Part shown: positions 20,713 to 33,505 of the stretch, piece by piece | How positions within the stretch are numbered: the stretch's first letter is position 1 | How the letters are laid out: every line of letters starts with the position of its first letter | DNA from: Leptospira sanjuanensis | GTDB taxonomy: Bacteria; Spirochaetota; Leptospiria; Leptospirales; Leptospiraceae | Assembly (NCBI RefSeq): GCF_022267325.1 | Contig: NZ_JAIZBG010000001.1 | Coordinates: forward strand, 3,183,501-3,247,500 | Length of the DNA: 64,000 bases | Reading direction: 5' to 3' | Notes under the pieces: generated by a model | The model's database searches: none | Told to the model about the DNA's origin: nothing | Seen by the model: only the letters and a program-made list of their open reading frames with translations | Program-made: the position numbers and the translations under genes

Positions 20713-21540
20713 ATGAAAACCCACTTTGAATTTTTTGAAATCGTCGCAAGGCCCGAAGACAAAACCGCCATTCTTTATTTGAACCGCCCGGACAAGAGAA
20801 ATGCTATGAACTGGCCTTTCTGGAGGGATTTACCGGACGCCGTTGAGGAAATCAACGCGAACTCCGACATTCACGCGTTCGTCATTGCTGCACGCGGAAA
20901 ATCCTTTTCCACCGGTCTCGATTTGGATTCGTTCATCCAACAATTCGGCAACGTGATCCAAGCGCCTCTCGGCGGAGACCGCAGAAAATTCTTCGATCTC
21001 ATCTTAAAAATGCAGAAAGGAATCAACGCGGTCTACGATTCACCCAAACCTTCGATCGCGGCGGTTCAAAAACATTGCATCGGCGGAGGGCTCGATCTCA
21101 TCTCCGCTTGCGACATCCGTTACGCGACCACAGACGCTTCCATCTCGCTTCGCGAAGCGAAAGTCGCGATCGTTGCGGACATGGGTTCCATCAATAGACT
21201 TCCCGCAATCATCGGACAAGGTCATACGAGAGAACTGGCTCTTACAGGTAAGGACATCGACGGGATCGAAGCCGAAAGAATCGGACTCGTTACTAAGGTT
21301 TTTCAAACGGAAGAAGAGATGATGCAAGCCGCGCTAGCGACCGCGAAAGAAATCGCGGAGAATCCGAAGATCGTCGTGTCGGGCGTTAAGGATGTAATGC
21401 GCTTTGCGGAAGGAAAACCGCTCGAAGCCGGTCTGAATTATGTGGCACTATGGAACTCGAGTTTTCTCGATTCCGCGGATTTTAGAGGAGCGATGCAATC
21501 TTTCAAGGAGCGCAAACGCCCCGTCTACAATCAAAACTGA
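20713..21540 (+). CDS. crotonase-fold protein, probable dienoyl-CoA isomerase
   Basis: A 275-residue enoyl-CoA hydratase/isomerase superfamily protein. The CoA-binding oxyanion motif is FSTGLDL and the second GGGLDLISACD. Three acids match those of Delta3,5-Delta2,4-dienoyl-CoA isomerase (ECH1): Asp in ACDIRYA, Glu in LREAKV and Asp in VADMGSINRLP, the last being diagnostic against ordinary hydratases. The enzyme would help degrade unsaturated fatty acids with odd-numbered double bonds, which fits Leptospira growing on fatty acids. ATG follows a weak ribosome site. A Fur-type site is upstream. Confidence 0.82.
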   Translation: MKTHFEFFEIVARPEDKTAILYLNRPDKRNAMNWPFWRDLPDAVEEINANSDIHAFVIAARGKSFSTGLDLDSFIQQFGNVIQAPLGGDRRKFFDLILKMQKGINAVYDSPKPSIAAVQKHCIGGGLDLISACDIRYATTDASISLREAKVAIVADMGSINRLPAIIGQGHTRELALTGKDIDGIEAERIGLVTKVFQTEEEMMQAALATAKEIAENPKIVVSGVKDVMRFAEGKPLEAGLNYVALWNSSFLDSADFRGAMQSFKERKRPVYNQN

Positions 21541-21549
21541 AGTTTCGTC

Positions 21550-21749
<200 letters not shown>

Positions 21750-21795
21750 TTCGGGGTTTTCTTTCTTTTTCCCCCAATTCTATTCTCGGTTGATA

Positions 21796-21829
<34 letters not shown>

Positions 21830-21842
21830 ACCTGTCCAAACT

Positions 21843-22691
<849 letters not shown>

Positions 22692-22908
22692 CCGTTTTTC
22701 CGAGAATTTCTTGACTCCGTTCCTCGTTCCTGTCTCATATTAGGTCCGGTCCGGATACAACATCCGGATTTATACGCACGGCTCTTAGTTCTTGAAAAAG
22801 TTTTCGCCGATAATATCGGGAAATACAGATATTTGCAGAAAACCTTGGACAAGCTAAAGCAGATCGATTAGCCGAAACGTTTTAAATCAATCCACGCGGG
22901 AGAATTCT

Positions 22909-23796
22909 ATGAAATTGAAAATCACGGCGACGATTCTACTCCTCTTATCCTTCGGATTGCTCGCGCAACCGAGCCCGGAAGCGATCAAGATCGTCAATTC
23001 TTTGAAATACAAAACCGGAAAGGTAACGTTGGGAGACGGGCTCGCAACCTTGAACGTTCCCTCTAACTTCCGATACATCGACGGGGCGCAGAGTAAACTC
23101 GTTTTGGAAAACGTCTGGGGGAATCCGCCCGGAGCGGAACCGCTCGGAATGTTGTTTCTAAAGAATGAAACACCGATTAGCCAAAACTTCTCTTATGCGA
23201 TCAGCATTTCCTTTTCCGAAGAAGGTTATATCAAGGACGACGACGCAAAGGACATGGACTACGACGACCTTCTCGACGAGATGAAAGACGACATGAAGGA
23301 AGCCAACGAAGCCCGCAAAAAGGAAGGTTACGAAAGCGTCGAATTGGTGGGTTGGGCCTCTCCTCCGTTTTACGATGCTAAGACCAAAAAACTGCATTGG
23401 GCAAAGACCTTGAAGTTCGAAGGTTCTCCGGTCGATACATTGAATTATAATATTCGAATGTTGGGGAGGAAAGGCGTTCTGATCCTGAACGTAATCGCCG
23501 ACATCGACAAACTTTCTTTGGTCAATGGAGAACTCGACTCGATCGTAAACTCGACCGAGTTCAACGAAGGACATCGTTACGCCGACTTCAATCCGGGTCT
23601 GGATACGGTGGCCGCGTACGGGATCGGAGGTTTGATAGCGGGAAAAGTTTTGGCGAAAGCGGGCTTTTTCGCTCTCTTATTAAAATTCTGGAAAGTGATC
23701 GCGTTAGCCGTAATCGGCGGATTGGGCGTGCTGAAGAGGTTTATCTTTAAGGAAAAGGAAACTGCGGCTCCTCCGAGTAACGATTCCAACGCTTAA
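22909..23796 (+). CDS. DUF2167 family membrane protein
   Basis: A 295-residue exported protein: signal peptide (1-19, LLLLSFGLLAQ), then the DUF2167 core with VTLGDGLATLNVPSNFRYIDGAQSKLVLENVWGNPP-type opening (in segments), GMLFLKNETPI, the acid loop IKDDDAKDMDYDDLL and LVGWASPPFYDAKTKKLHWAKTL. Two C-terminal membrane segments (about 233-275) end in a short basic then polar tail. The domain's function is unknown; related genes in other bacteria are sometimes stress-linked. A strong ribosome site is not needed to decide the start (GGGAGAATTCT before ATG). Confidence 0.85.
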   Translation: MKLKITATILLLLSFGLLAQPSPEAIKIVNSLKYKTGKVTLGDGLATLNVPSNFRYIDGAQSKLVLENVWGNPPGAEPLGMLFLKNETPISQNFSYAISISFSEEGYIKDDDAKDMDYDDLLDEMKDDMKEANEARKKEGYESVELVGWASPPFYDAKTKKLHWAKTLKFEGSPVDTLNYNIRMLGRKGVLILNVIADIDKLSLVNGELDSIVNSTEFNEGHRYADFNPGLDTVAAYGIGGLIAGKVLAKAGFFALLLKFWKVIALAVIGGLGVLKRFIFKEKETAAPPSNDSNA

Positions 23797-23816
23797 CGGA
23801 ATCTTTGCGTTCACGA

Positions 23817-23857
23817 ATAAAAACCCTTTCACGGCAGGGCTTCCGGAAGGGTTCAAG
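23817..23857 (-). terminator. rho-independent terminator for the 23908-29606 gene run
   Basis: AACCCTT (23822-23828) pairs with AAGGGTT (23847-23853). On the minus strand the stem is followed by TTTTTA. It lies between convergent genes and probably ends the long minus-strand operon. Confidence 0.65.
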
Positions 23858-23907
23858 AATCTTAATATTTGCCTAAAATGAGATTCTACGGTTCGGAGAA
23901 CGCAAAG

Positions 23908-25260
23908 TCACTGAGGAATCTTCGGCCCCAACTCGATCACGAGTTGTTCTTCCGGAACGGTAAGATCGATCTTGTCGATTTTCTCAGGCATTCTTCCGGA
24001 CAAAACGTCCTCGGTAAGATTTTTGATCTTAGGAAGAATCGTCTCGTCCGTGCAGTTCGAAATCGAGATGATGTTCGGTAGATCTCTTCCCCAAGAAAAA
24101 CGAATTCCGGGGCTGTCCACAAAAAAGGATTCGGTAATACCGTCTCCTTCCTTATCGATCATGGTGAATACCGTGGAATCTCCCGTAACGACTACCGCCT
24201 TTTTGCCGTTTTTCATCTTCTCCGCTTTGACGCGCGTGTTCGTCATCTCGCGGTTCCAAAGATAATAGTATAATTTCCTAATTTGAGAATCGATCAGTTT
24301 GTCTCTCGCGGACTTAAACAATTCCCCGTATTTTTTGCCGACCTCTTCCTCTCCTTTCATCTGACCGTCGGGTTCGCGCGGAGTCGTGGAATGAAGATAA
24401 AAATCGGGAACACCGTTGATCGTATTCGTATAAAACGCCTGATCCTTTCGATCGCCCGGATACGGATTGGTGGATGAAGCGGGGTTCCTTAAGAATTGAA
24501 TGAGAACGTTTCTTCTTTCGTTTACTTTCTTGCGGAGTTCTTCCGCACGGAAACGAATCGAAGTCGTTTTAGGTGAATCCTTTCCGTAAAACCGTTCGGA
24601 CCGTTCCAATTCTCCGCTGACCGCACGTTCGGAAGAATAACTTTTCAAAAGTTCCTCGTCGTATTTCAAAAGAAGATCGAGCTCCTTCGTCTTTTTCAAA
24701 GGTTCCGCCGAAACCTGACTCGCCTCGGCGTTGTTAGTCGATCCATTTCCGGAAACCGCGGCGTTTGAAGAAGAAGTCGCGTTCGAACTGGAAACGTTCT
24801 GCTGACCGGAACCTTGCGGACTTTCGGAGGATTTGTTCGGACTTACGGTCCGTTCCGATTCGGGAAGTCTGTAGTATTCCGATTCCAATTCCCGGAGTCT
24901 CGCGTAATTGGAAATCTTCACGAGATATTCCTTTTCCTTCTCCCGTATCTTGTTCGGATCGTCGTATCCGTCCTTAAGTAACGTTAGTTGTCCTTTGTAG
25001 ATGATCATCAAAGTCGCTTCGGAAGAATCGCGGTTGGGATTGGTTTGCGGAAGGGATTTTCCCTCTTTGTCCACGAGCTGTATAAAATGAAATGCGAGTC
25101 GATCGGTCCGAAAATCGGTGATATTGAGTAGATCGGGAGAAATCTGCAGATCGGAAGAAGACGAGACGCTTCCCCCGAGAAAAAACAGGGTGAGAAAACA
25201 AATCGTGAGCGGCTTCGTTTTGCCGATCGGAAACAAGCGACCCATAAAATCGGATTTCAT
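23908..25260 (-). CDS. exported hypothetical protein
   Basis: A 450-residue protein with a signal peptide (about 17-37) whose product I do not recognise. The middle (about 140-190) is a Ser/Asn/Gly/Ala-rich low-complexity linker. On either side are charged helical regions with coiled-coil character (EYLVKISNYARLRELESEYYRLP; ELRKKVNERRNVLIQ). The C-terminal 120 residues look globular and contain a strand pattern KAVVVTGDSTVFTMIDKEGDGITES. It is the last gene of a five-gene run with amidase and helicase genes upstream. 42 bp separate it from the preceding gene. Confidence 0.7.
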   Translation of the reverse strand: MKSDFMGRLFPIGKTKPLTICFLTLFFLGGSVSSSSDLQISPDLLNITDFRTDRLAFHFIQLVDKEGKSLPQTNPNRDSSEATLMIIYKGQLTLLKDGYDDPNKIREKEKEYLVKISNYARLRELESEYYRLPESERTVSPNKSSESPQGSGQQNVSSSNATSSSNAAVSGNGSTNNAEASQVSAEPLKKTKELDLLLKYDEELLKSYSSERAVSGELERSERFYGKDSPKTTSIRFRAEELRKKVNERRNVLIQFLRNPASSTNPYPGDRKDQAFYTNTINGVPDFYLHSTTPREPDGQMKGEEEVGKKYGELFKSARDKLIDSQIRKLYYYLWNREMTNTRVKAEKMKNGKKAVVVTGDSTVFTMIDKEGDGITESFFVDSPGIRFSWGRDLPNIISISNCTDETILPKIKNLTEDVLSGRMPEKIDKIDLTVPEEQLVIELGPKIPQ

Positions 25261-25302
25261 CTTGTTTCTAGTATCGGCTAAAAAACGGACGGAAAGAGCG
25301 AA

Positions 25303-26091
25303 TCAGTTCCTTTTATGGGTTAAATTGAGAGAATATTCCATTCCGGGAATGCTCTCCGATAAACCGTCGAGCCTATATTCTAGGCTTTGAATATCCTGAA
25401 AATTCTCGAAAACGGTTTTTTCCAGAGCAAGAAACGTGGAATCCAAGAGGGCCATCTTTTTACGGGCGATTTCCTTTTGTTTTTCTTCCTCTTTCATGTT
25501 CTGTTGAACGTAAGTATAATCGATTCTAAACTTCATCCCGGAAAGGATTTCCTGAAGCGTCGATTTTCTGAAATCCAAAATCAAAACGTTTCCGGTCTTC
25601 CAGATCGCTTTTACCGCGTATTGTATCTCGGGCAAACGCTTTAGGTTTTTATAATGTTCTCCCTTTCCGCTTTCAAGTGTCTTATCGAAATACGAGGATT
25701 CGCTGATTTCTCCGATCAGGGTCATCGTCTTGTGACGGTATTCTTCGTCTTCGAGAAGAACCTTTCTTTGAACCGGAAATACCTGACGTTCTCCGTCCGA
25801 TCCGTAGATCGTGATCGTCGTTCTCGGATCTCTGTTTCCCACGTCGTAAAGGGAAAACGGAACGAGTGTGACGAAAGGGCTATTGCCCGCGAGAATAAAG
25901 GACGTAAAAAATAATACGACTCCGATCCAAGCGTAGGTCAGAAAAAGGGTTCGTCTGGAAACTCCGTCTTCGGTGGCGGTGCGGAACAACCAAAGATATC
26001 CGAGATTGATTTTTACTCCCGCGGCCTTGATCGCTTCCCATGCCGCGTCTCTGATCGCGATTGCAGATTCTTTAATTTTTTGCCAATTCAT
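25303..26091 (-). CDS. single-pass membrane protein, unknown function
   Basis: A 262-residue protein: cytoplasmic N-terminus of about 48 residues, one membrane segment at about 49-68 (TLFLTYAWIGVVLFFTSFIL), then a periplasmic part with alternating strands and a coiled-coil-like stretch QQNMKEEEKQKEIARKKMAL. The part after the membrane (LVPFSLYDVGNRDPRTTIT and YGSDGERQVFPVQRKVLL) somewhat recalls GerMN-like domains, a weak impression. It overlaps the amidase gene by 20 bp, so a role in the envelope beside the amidase is plausible. Confidence 0.7.
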   Translation of the reverse strand: MNWQKIKESAIAIRDAAWEAIKAAGVKINLGYLWLFRTATEDGVSRRTLFLTYAWIGVVLFFTSFILAGNSPFVTLVPFSLYDVGNRDPRTTITIYGSDGERQVFPVQRKVLLEDEEYRHKTMTLIGEISESSYFDKTLESGKGEHYKNLKRLPEIQYAVKAIWKTGNVLILDFRKSTLQEILSGMKFRIDYTYVQQNMKEEEKQKEIARKKMALLDSTFLALEKTVFENFQDIQSLEYRLDGLSESIPGMEYSLNLTHKRN

Positions 26092-27129
26092 ATCCCCGGA
26101 TTCCTTCTACGATACTTTTCGCTATCTTTACTTGCAGACTTTTGCTTTGCAAAAGTTTGGATTCTTTTTCATGAGAAAGATAACCCATTTCCACGAGAAC
26201 CGCGGGCATGAGACTTCCTCGGAGGACCGAAAAATCCGCCTTTTTCACTCCCCTGGACAGAATTTGAGGTTGGAGCTTTTTTTTCATCTCCGATTCCAGG
26301 GACCTGGCTAAGATTCTGCTCCTTCTTTGGATGAGGGAGGACATCATTCCCGCCTGGATTCTTTTCACGGCTGAGGTTCCTTTGGGCTTGAGAATCCGGT
26401 TTTCCAACAGCGCGGTTTCCCGCGCGGATTCTGTGGAGGCAGTTTGCGAAAGATAATAGATTTCGAAACCGTTCACATCCTCGTTGATGGAGGAATTGCA
26501 GTGAAGACTGATGAACAAAGCGCTTCCCTTTTTTTTGAGTTCCCGATTGGCGATCGCGGATCTTTGTTCGAGTTCCACGAACGTGTCGTCCGGTCTCGTT
26601 AATACGACTTCGATCGACGGATAAACCTTTTCGAAGAACTTCTTGAGAATTTTGGCGACTTGAAGAGCGACCGTTTTCTCGTTCGTTCCGTCGTTCGAGG
26701 CAGTCCCCGGGTCCTTTCCTCCGTGTCCAGCATCGATCAGAACGGTCTTGATTCCGAGTATTTCCGCGCCCGGAAGAACCTCCAACTCCAACACGTTTTC
26801 CTTATATTCGTAACGAACGTCCTCGGACATGAGTTGTACGAACAAGGCTTCCACGATTTCGGGTGGAATCAGAAAATCCTTTTCCTTATACAAAATCGGA
26901 ACGGAGATTTTTTCGATCGTTTGATTGAAGGTGTAAAAGGAGGAGCCTACCCGAAAACGGATTTCTCCGGAAGGATGTTTGATCGAACCGACAAAGGTCG
27001 CTGGATTGAACGAGGACTTTAGGGAAGGAAATTCCTTTTGAACGTCCTCAAAGCGCACATAACGTTCGGAAGCCTGCGTGGGAATGGAGACCTTGGCCGC
27101 AAGTCCCCACGCGTTGGAAAAGAATAGGA

Positions 27130-29606
<2,477 letters not shown>

Positions 29607-29631
29607 TCTCTGGATCTAGTGAAACCGGAGG

Positions 29632-29678
<47 letters not shown>

Positions 29679-29728
29679 TATGACAATCTTTTTGGAAGGA
29701 TCTTCCCTATTCGGCAAGAAAGAAGCAC

Positions 29729-30196
29729 ATGAGCATTCAAAACAAAATCGAATCCTTAGGTTACAAACTTCCTCCCGCTCCGCAAGCGATCGCGGCGTAT
29801 ATTCCCGCAAATCGTTCGGGAAATCTCGTATTCACTTCGGGACAACTTCCTCTCAAAGACGGTCAACTGATGCAGGTTGGAAAACTGGGAGAAGGTCTTT
29901 CCGTCGACGACGTCAAGGAAGCGACGATCCAAGCGAGTCTCAACGCAATCGCAGCGGCTGCGGCAGTTTGCGGAGGTCCGGACAAACTCGTTCGAATCGT
30001 GAAGATCGGAGTCTTTGTCGCTTGCAGTCCGAATTTTACCGAACATCATCTTGTCGCGAATCACGGAAGCAACTTTCTTCTTTCCGTGTTCGGAGAAGAA
30101 GGACGTCATGCGCGCTTTGCCGTGGGAACTCCTTCGCTTCCGCTTGGATCGCCCGTGGAAGTGGAAGTCACCTTTCAGGTTGCAGATGCTCCGTAA
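29729..30196 (+). CDS. RidA family protein (YjgF-like)
   Basis: A 155-residue RidA-family protein. RidA hydrolyses reactive enamine/imine intermediates formed by PLP enzymes. The pattern SGNLVFTSGQLPLKDGQ, QASLNAIAAAAAVCGGPDKL and RFAVGTPSLPLGSPVEVEVTFQV is typical, with Arg at the start of the RFAVG strand in the usual position. It is longer than E. coli RidA (128) and closer to the YjgH-like subgroup. The next gene overlaps its end by 11 bp. Confidence 0.9.
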   Translation: MSIQNKIESLGYKLPPAPQAIAAYIPANRSGNLVFTSGQLPLKDGQLMQVGKLGEGLSVDDVKEATIQASLNAIAAAAAVCGGPDKLVRIVKIGVFVACSPNFTEHHLVANHGSNFLLSVFGEEGRHARFAVGTPSLPLGSPVEVEVTFQVADAP

Positions 30197-30692
30197 TCTC
30201 TGGAGAGACGTTCAATGGAGCCTGCGTTCCGTCCCTCTTCTCTTGAGAGAATGGCTCACATTTTATCTTTCGTTTACGGGGAGGTTCACCGAGTTTTGGA
30301 AGGAAAAATCCGTCTCGGAAAAAGCCCTCTTTGTCGCTGTAACTCTTCAATTGTTATTCAGTCTTTCGACTTGGATCGAATACACGATCCATTTAGGCGG
30401 AGAAGAAACGGAAGGACTTCGTGTTTCGTCTAACTTCTATTTTATCTTTTTGTCGGCCGGGGTTTTCTTTTTCGGATCGTTCTGGCGTTCTCATTGGCTC
30501 GGATCGTTGTTGTTGAGCGTTCAATTTCTTTTGGGTTTGGGCGCGCTTGCGGGAATCTTTTTTCCCGAAGCGTTCTTTGTGAGCTTTTTGCGCGAAGAAG
30601 ATTACGTTTTCAGTTGGAAGTTCTACGCGTTTTTGGGCGCCTGGGGAATTACGACTCTTCTTTCACTCAATCAATTCTTTCAGAAAGATTAG
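30186..30692 (+). CDS. integral membrane protein, unknown
   Basis: A 168-residue hydrophobic protein with about four membrane segments (about 42-58, 78-97, 101-125, 143-160). The frame is open from 30015, but the upstream part overlaps the RidA gene and its composition changes at the ATG at 30186, which is chosen. No family recognised. It overlaps RidA by 11 bp and is probably co-transcribed. The following DNA is non-coding. Confidence 0.7.
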   Translation: MLRNLWRDVQWSLRSVPLLLREWLTFYLSFTGRFTEFWKEKSVSEKALFVAVTLQLLFSLSTWIEYTIHLGGEETEGLRVSSNFYFIFLSAGVFFFGSFWRSHWLGSLLLSVQFLLGLGALAGIFFPEAFFVSFLREEDYVFSWKFYAFLGAWGITTLLSLNQFFQKD

Positions 30693-30770
30693 ACGCGTGG
30701 GCTCAAGGCTCGCACTCTATGAGATCGTTCGACTGGGCGGTGCCGCGTAGCGGCCCGGGCTCGCAGCTTC

Positions 30771-30833
30771 GGTCAATAAATTGAATCCGTTTTTGAATTC
30801 GCGAAATCATTCAGGAAAATCAATTTATTGACC
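30771..30833. repeat. 14-bp perfect inverted repeat, 35-bp loop
   Basis: GGTCAATAAATTGA (30771-30784) and TCAATTTATTGACC (30820-30833) are exact complements. It lies between convergent genes, just before the tandem repeat, and may be a transcription barrier or a small mobile-element relic. Confidence 0.6.
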
Positions 30834-30847
30834 ACGCTTTGATCCCT

Positions 30848-31034
30848 ACCGCTTCTCCGTAAGAGAAGCGGTGCTGAGTTCAGCGAACGAAGTGAGTGAC
30901 CGCGTGAGAAGCGGTGCTGAGTTCAGCGAACGAAGTGAGTGACCGCGTGAGAAGCGGTGACGACTTCAGCGAACGAAGTGAGTGACCGCGTGAGAAGCGG
31001 TGACGACTTCAGCGAACGAAGTGAGTGACCGCAC
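30848..31034 (+). repeat. 43-bp tandem repeat, about four units
   Basis: Units start at 30863, 30906, 30949 and 30992, each beginning GAGAAGCGGTG and sharing TTCAGCGAACGAAGTGAGTG. Units 1-2 and units 3-4 form two sequence variants differing at about four positions (GCTGAGTTC against GACGACTTC). The fourth unit ends after GACCGC at about 31032. The first unit is preceded by an inverted copy of its start (ACCGCTTCTC, 30848-30857). No spacers, so this is a minisatellite and not a CRISPR array. Unit length and copy number are like the VNTRs used for Leptospira typing. Confidence 0.9.
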
Positions 31035-31049
31035 AAGTTGCGCGAACCC

Positions 31050-31063
31050 GTATGAGTTCCTAC
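31050..31063 (-). repeat. single copy of the 14-bp palindromic motif
   Basis: GTATGAGTTCCTAC, reverse orientation, directly after the 43-bp tandem repeat. Confidence 0.65.
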
Positions 31064-31186
31064 ATTTCGGATTTTCACAAGTGTTCCGACAAGAGATTCG
31101 GAAAAAGCTTGTATCAAAAAACTTTTTAGACCTGCACTGTTCCGAAAAAAATCCGAAACCAGAGGGGTATGTATCCACGTATTCCA

Positions 31187-32242
31187 TTAAGGAAAACTAA
31201 TATAATCCCAAGCCGCCTGTTGGGAGGGAATCATCGTACAGTTGTGTTTGCTGTTCTCGTCCTGACCCGCGCAGCGATTCGTAGTCAATCGTTGTGTTCC
31301 TCCGAACGGAGCGGTTCCGCTGTCGGCGTCGGTAAGGGCGCCGTTCATCCCGAAGGCGCTTTGCCACGTATCCGTAGCCTGATTCGAATTTCCGGAAAAA
31401 TTCGTGACACCGTCTCCGACATGGATCAAACCGAAAAAGAACGCGGAAGAGGTCAGGCCGCTCTGAGCCAACCAAGTCGCGGGAGTCGCCGAAGCGATAT
31501 GATAATCCCCGACGCCGCTGTAAATCGAAACCCTTCCGATGGCTTTGATCTTTCCTTGAAACGCGGCGTGTCCGCTTCCCTGCGAATGGCCGCCGAAATA
31601 AACCTTGTTCCAGTTAACGGAATCTCCGTTTAAAAACTGTCCCCAACCGTCGTTCGGACGTTTGACGACGAGATATTGAAGTAGCTTCAACAAACGACCG
31701 TCGATGGAATTGTTCGTATCGACGAAAACGACGTTCGTCTTATCGACTCCCGTAATGATTTCCTCTCTCGCATTCCCGAAACAAGCGGGAGAACTTCCCG
31801 CACCGTTACAAAGAACGTTGATCGGTTCACCGTTCGGATACATCAAACCGACGCTGTGATAACCGCGGGCCGCGCCTTCCTGAATGAGTTTGGAAACGCC
31901 GATCGGAGTTCCTCCCGAACCCGGCAAAAACACGGTAAGAATATTTTTTACGGAGGAAGAAGGAACAAAAATCAAATGCGGGTCGTTGTATCGCGGCACG
32001 CAGGGAAACGTAAAACTCGGCAGAACGAAAATCCGAGTCAAACCGTCGACCGTATCCACGCGGGGTGCGTTCTGATATTGTGTACATCCCAATACGCTCA
32101 ACAATGCATATCCGGTGAAAAGATCCGCATTCGGATCGTCTTCTTTGTCTTGAAACCGTTTACAGGAGATCGTCGACGAAAGAAAAAGAAAGGAAGAGAA
32201 GAGAAGGATTATGATCGTTTTTTTATATTCTAAATGATTCAT
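31187..32242 (-). CDS. alpha/beta hydrolase-like lipoprotein (BPSS1187-like)
   Basis: A 351-residue predicted lipoprotein: basic N-terminus, hydrophobic stretch to about residue 25 and a lipobox LSSTISC. The mature part has ILTVFLPGSGGTP (oxyanion strand), VFVDTNNSIDGRLLKLLQYL, and a nucleophile elbow YFGGHSQGSGHAA, so a serine hydrolase fold is likely; a late His such as LIHVGDGVTN could complete the triad. It resembles BPSS1187-type proteins of unknown function that are common in Leptospira. No clear partner genes. Confidence 0.8.
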   Translation of the reverse strand: MNHLEYKKTIIILLFSSFLFLSSTISCKRFQDKEDDPNADLFTGYALLSVLGCTQYQNAPRVDTVDGLTRIFVLPSFTFPCVPRYNDPHLIFVPSSSVKNILTVFLPGSGGTPIGVSKLIQEGAARGYHSVGLMYPNGEPINVLCNGAGSSPACFGNAREEIITGVDKTNVVFVDTNNSIDGRLLKLLQYLVVKRPNDGWGQFLNGDSVNWNKVYFGGHSQGSGHAAFQGKIKAIGRVSIYSGVGDYHIASATPATWLAQSGLTSSAFFFGLIHVGDGVTNFSGNSNQATDTWQSAFGMNGALTDADSGTAPFGGTQRLTTNRCAGQDENSKHNCTMIPSQQAAWDYISFP

Positions 32243-32276
32243 ATAGGTAAGTTGTTGAATCGAAACTCCTTTCGAA

Positions 32277-33035
32277 CTAAAAACCGTATTTCCGTTTGAG
32301 AATAGGCGCCGTCAAATCGCTCAAGCGGACTTTTTGAAGCCCGTTCTCGTCGAAATTGCCGGGATTTAACCATTTCAAAAACGCTTCTTGAATCGCCGGC
32401 CATTCCTCGTCGATGGCCGAAAACCAAGCGGTATCGCGGCTATGACCCTTTAGAACATTGGCCTGTCTAAAAATTCCTTCAAAGGACAATCCGATTCTTT
32501 GTGCCGCGATCGCGGAAGGCAAGTTGAGAGCGTTGCATCTCCATTGATATCTTCTATATCCGAGTTCGAACGCGTTCTTCATCATAAGATACATCGCTTC
32601 CGACGAAACCGGAGATTGTCGCATGAACGGAGAATACGCCAGATGCCCGACTTCGATCGAACCGGCTTTCGGAGAAATCTCCGCGTAACTAGCAAGTCCG
32701 ACGGCCCGATCGGAAGACAAGTCGAAGATCGCGAAAAACAACGGATCTTCCGTCAGACACGTATTCTTCATCCATTCTTGGTATTCGTCGAACGTTTTAA
32801 AAGGTCCATAGGGAAGATACGTCCACATCGCCCCTCCGGCGTCCAACGAATTGGCAGAATAGAGCGATTCTGCGTGCCTTTCCGGATCGAGAGGTTCCAA
32901 GCGGCAGAATCTTCCTTGTATAGTTTCCTTTTTCGGGAGCGACGCAGGTTTCCAATCGGGAAGCGGGGTTCCGATCGGTTGTCCCAAAGAATTGGCAAAT
33001 CGTGTTTCTAATTCGGAGGATTGGATTTCTTTCAT
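32277..33035 (-). CDS. GNAT family acetyltransferase (RimJ/RimL-like)
   Basis: A 252-residue acetyltransferase. The fold is recognised from LEPLDPERHAESLYSAN, FAIFDLSSDRAVGLASYAEISPKAGSIEVGHLAYSP (in segments), the acetyl-CoA region MRQSPVSSEAMYLMM and the closing RYQWRCNALNLPSAIAAQRIGLSFEG. This is the RimJ/RimL subgroup that often acetylates proteins or antibiotics; the true acceptor is not known. The P-loop RQSPVSSEA deviates from the usual Q/RxxGxG/A, so acetyl-CoA binding may differ. Stands alone. Confidence 0.85.
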   Translation of the reverse strand: MKEIQSSELETRFANSLGQPIGTPLPDWKPASLPKKETIQGRFCRLEPLDPERHAESLYSANSLDAGGAMWTYLPYGPFKTFDEYQEWMKNTCLTEDPLFFAIFDLSSDRAVGLASYAEISPKAGSIEVGHLAYSPFMRQSPVSSEAMYLMMKNAFELGYRRYQWRCNALNLPSAIAAQRIGLSFEGIFRQANVLKGHSRDTAWFSAIDEEWPAIQEAFLKWLNPGNFDENGLQKVRLSDLTAPILKRKYGF

Positions 33036-33137
33036 TTAGAATCGGTTACAATATTCTTCTTTTGAAAGGAAAAAAACATCGGCGACGTTTTTCCCCTTTC
33101 CTTCATTCAAACATTCAAACTTTATGATATTTGCGGT

Positions 33138-33461
33138 TCAGTCGAAAATTCCGAGATCCATCTTGGCTTCTTCGGTCGCCATTTCGCGCGGATCCCATTT
33201 CGGAACCCAGACCACCTCCACTTCCGCGTCGGAGATTCCTTCCACACGAAGCGCATGATCCTTGACTTGTTGTTTCATTTGAGGTCCGGCTGGACAGGCC
33301 ATGGAGGTGTAAGTCATGTCGATCTTCGCCTTATCGCCTTCGACTTTGATTCTATAGATGAGACCGAGTTCCGCGATGGAGATTCCGATTTCGGGATCCT
33401 CCACTTTTTTTACTTCTTCGTAGATCTGTTCTTCCAATGCGTTTGTGGGGGCTTCTAACAT
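33138..33461 (-). CDS. MIP18/SufT-like Fe-S assembly protein (DUF59)
   Basis: A 107-residue protein of the MIP18 (DUF59) family, helping Fe-S cluster maturation. [19 protein letters not shown] is the family's signature and the conserved Cys lies in [10 protein letters not shown]. It sits downstream of sufU on the same strand, separated by 258 bp that hold five motif copies, so it may or may not be on the suf transcript. SufT-like proteins in other bacteria are needed when demand for clusters is high. The tail after residue 90 is acidic. Confidence 0.88.
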   Translation of the reverse strand: MLEAPTNALEEQIYEEVKKVEDPEIGISIAELGLIYRIKVEGDKAKIDMTYTSMACPAGPQMKQQVKDHALRVEGISDAEVEVVWVPKWDPREMATEEAKMDLGIFD

Positions 33462-33505
33462 TTTCTCACTCTCCGTTTTTCTATTTCATTTTCCCGACAA
33501 ACCGT

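Noticed and set aside
30863..31034. Possible CRISPR array
   Set aside because: The units are joined head to tail without spacers and differ among themselves; no cas gene is near. It is a minisatellite.
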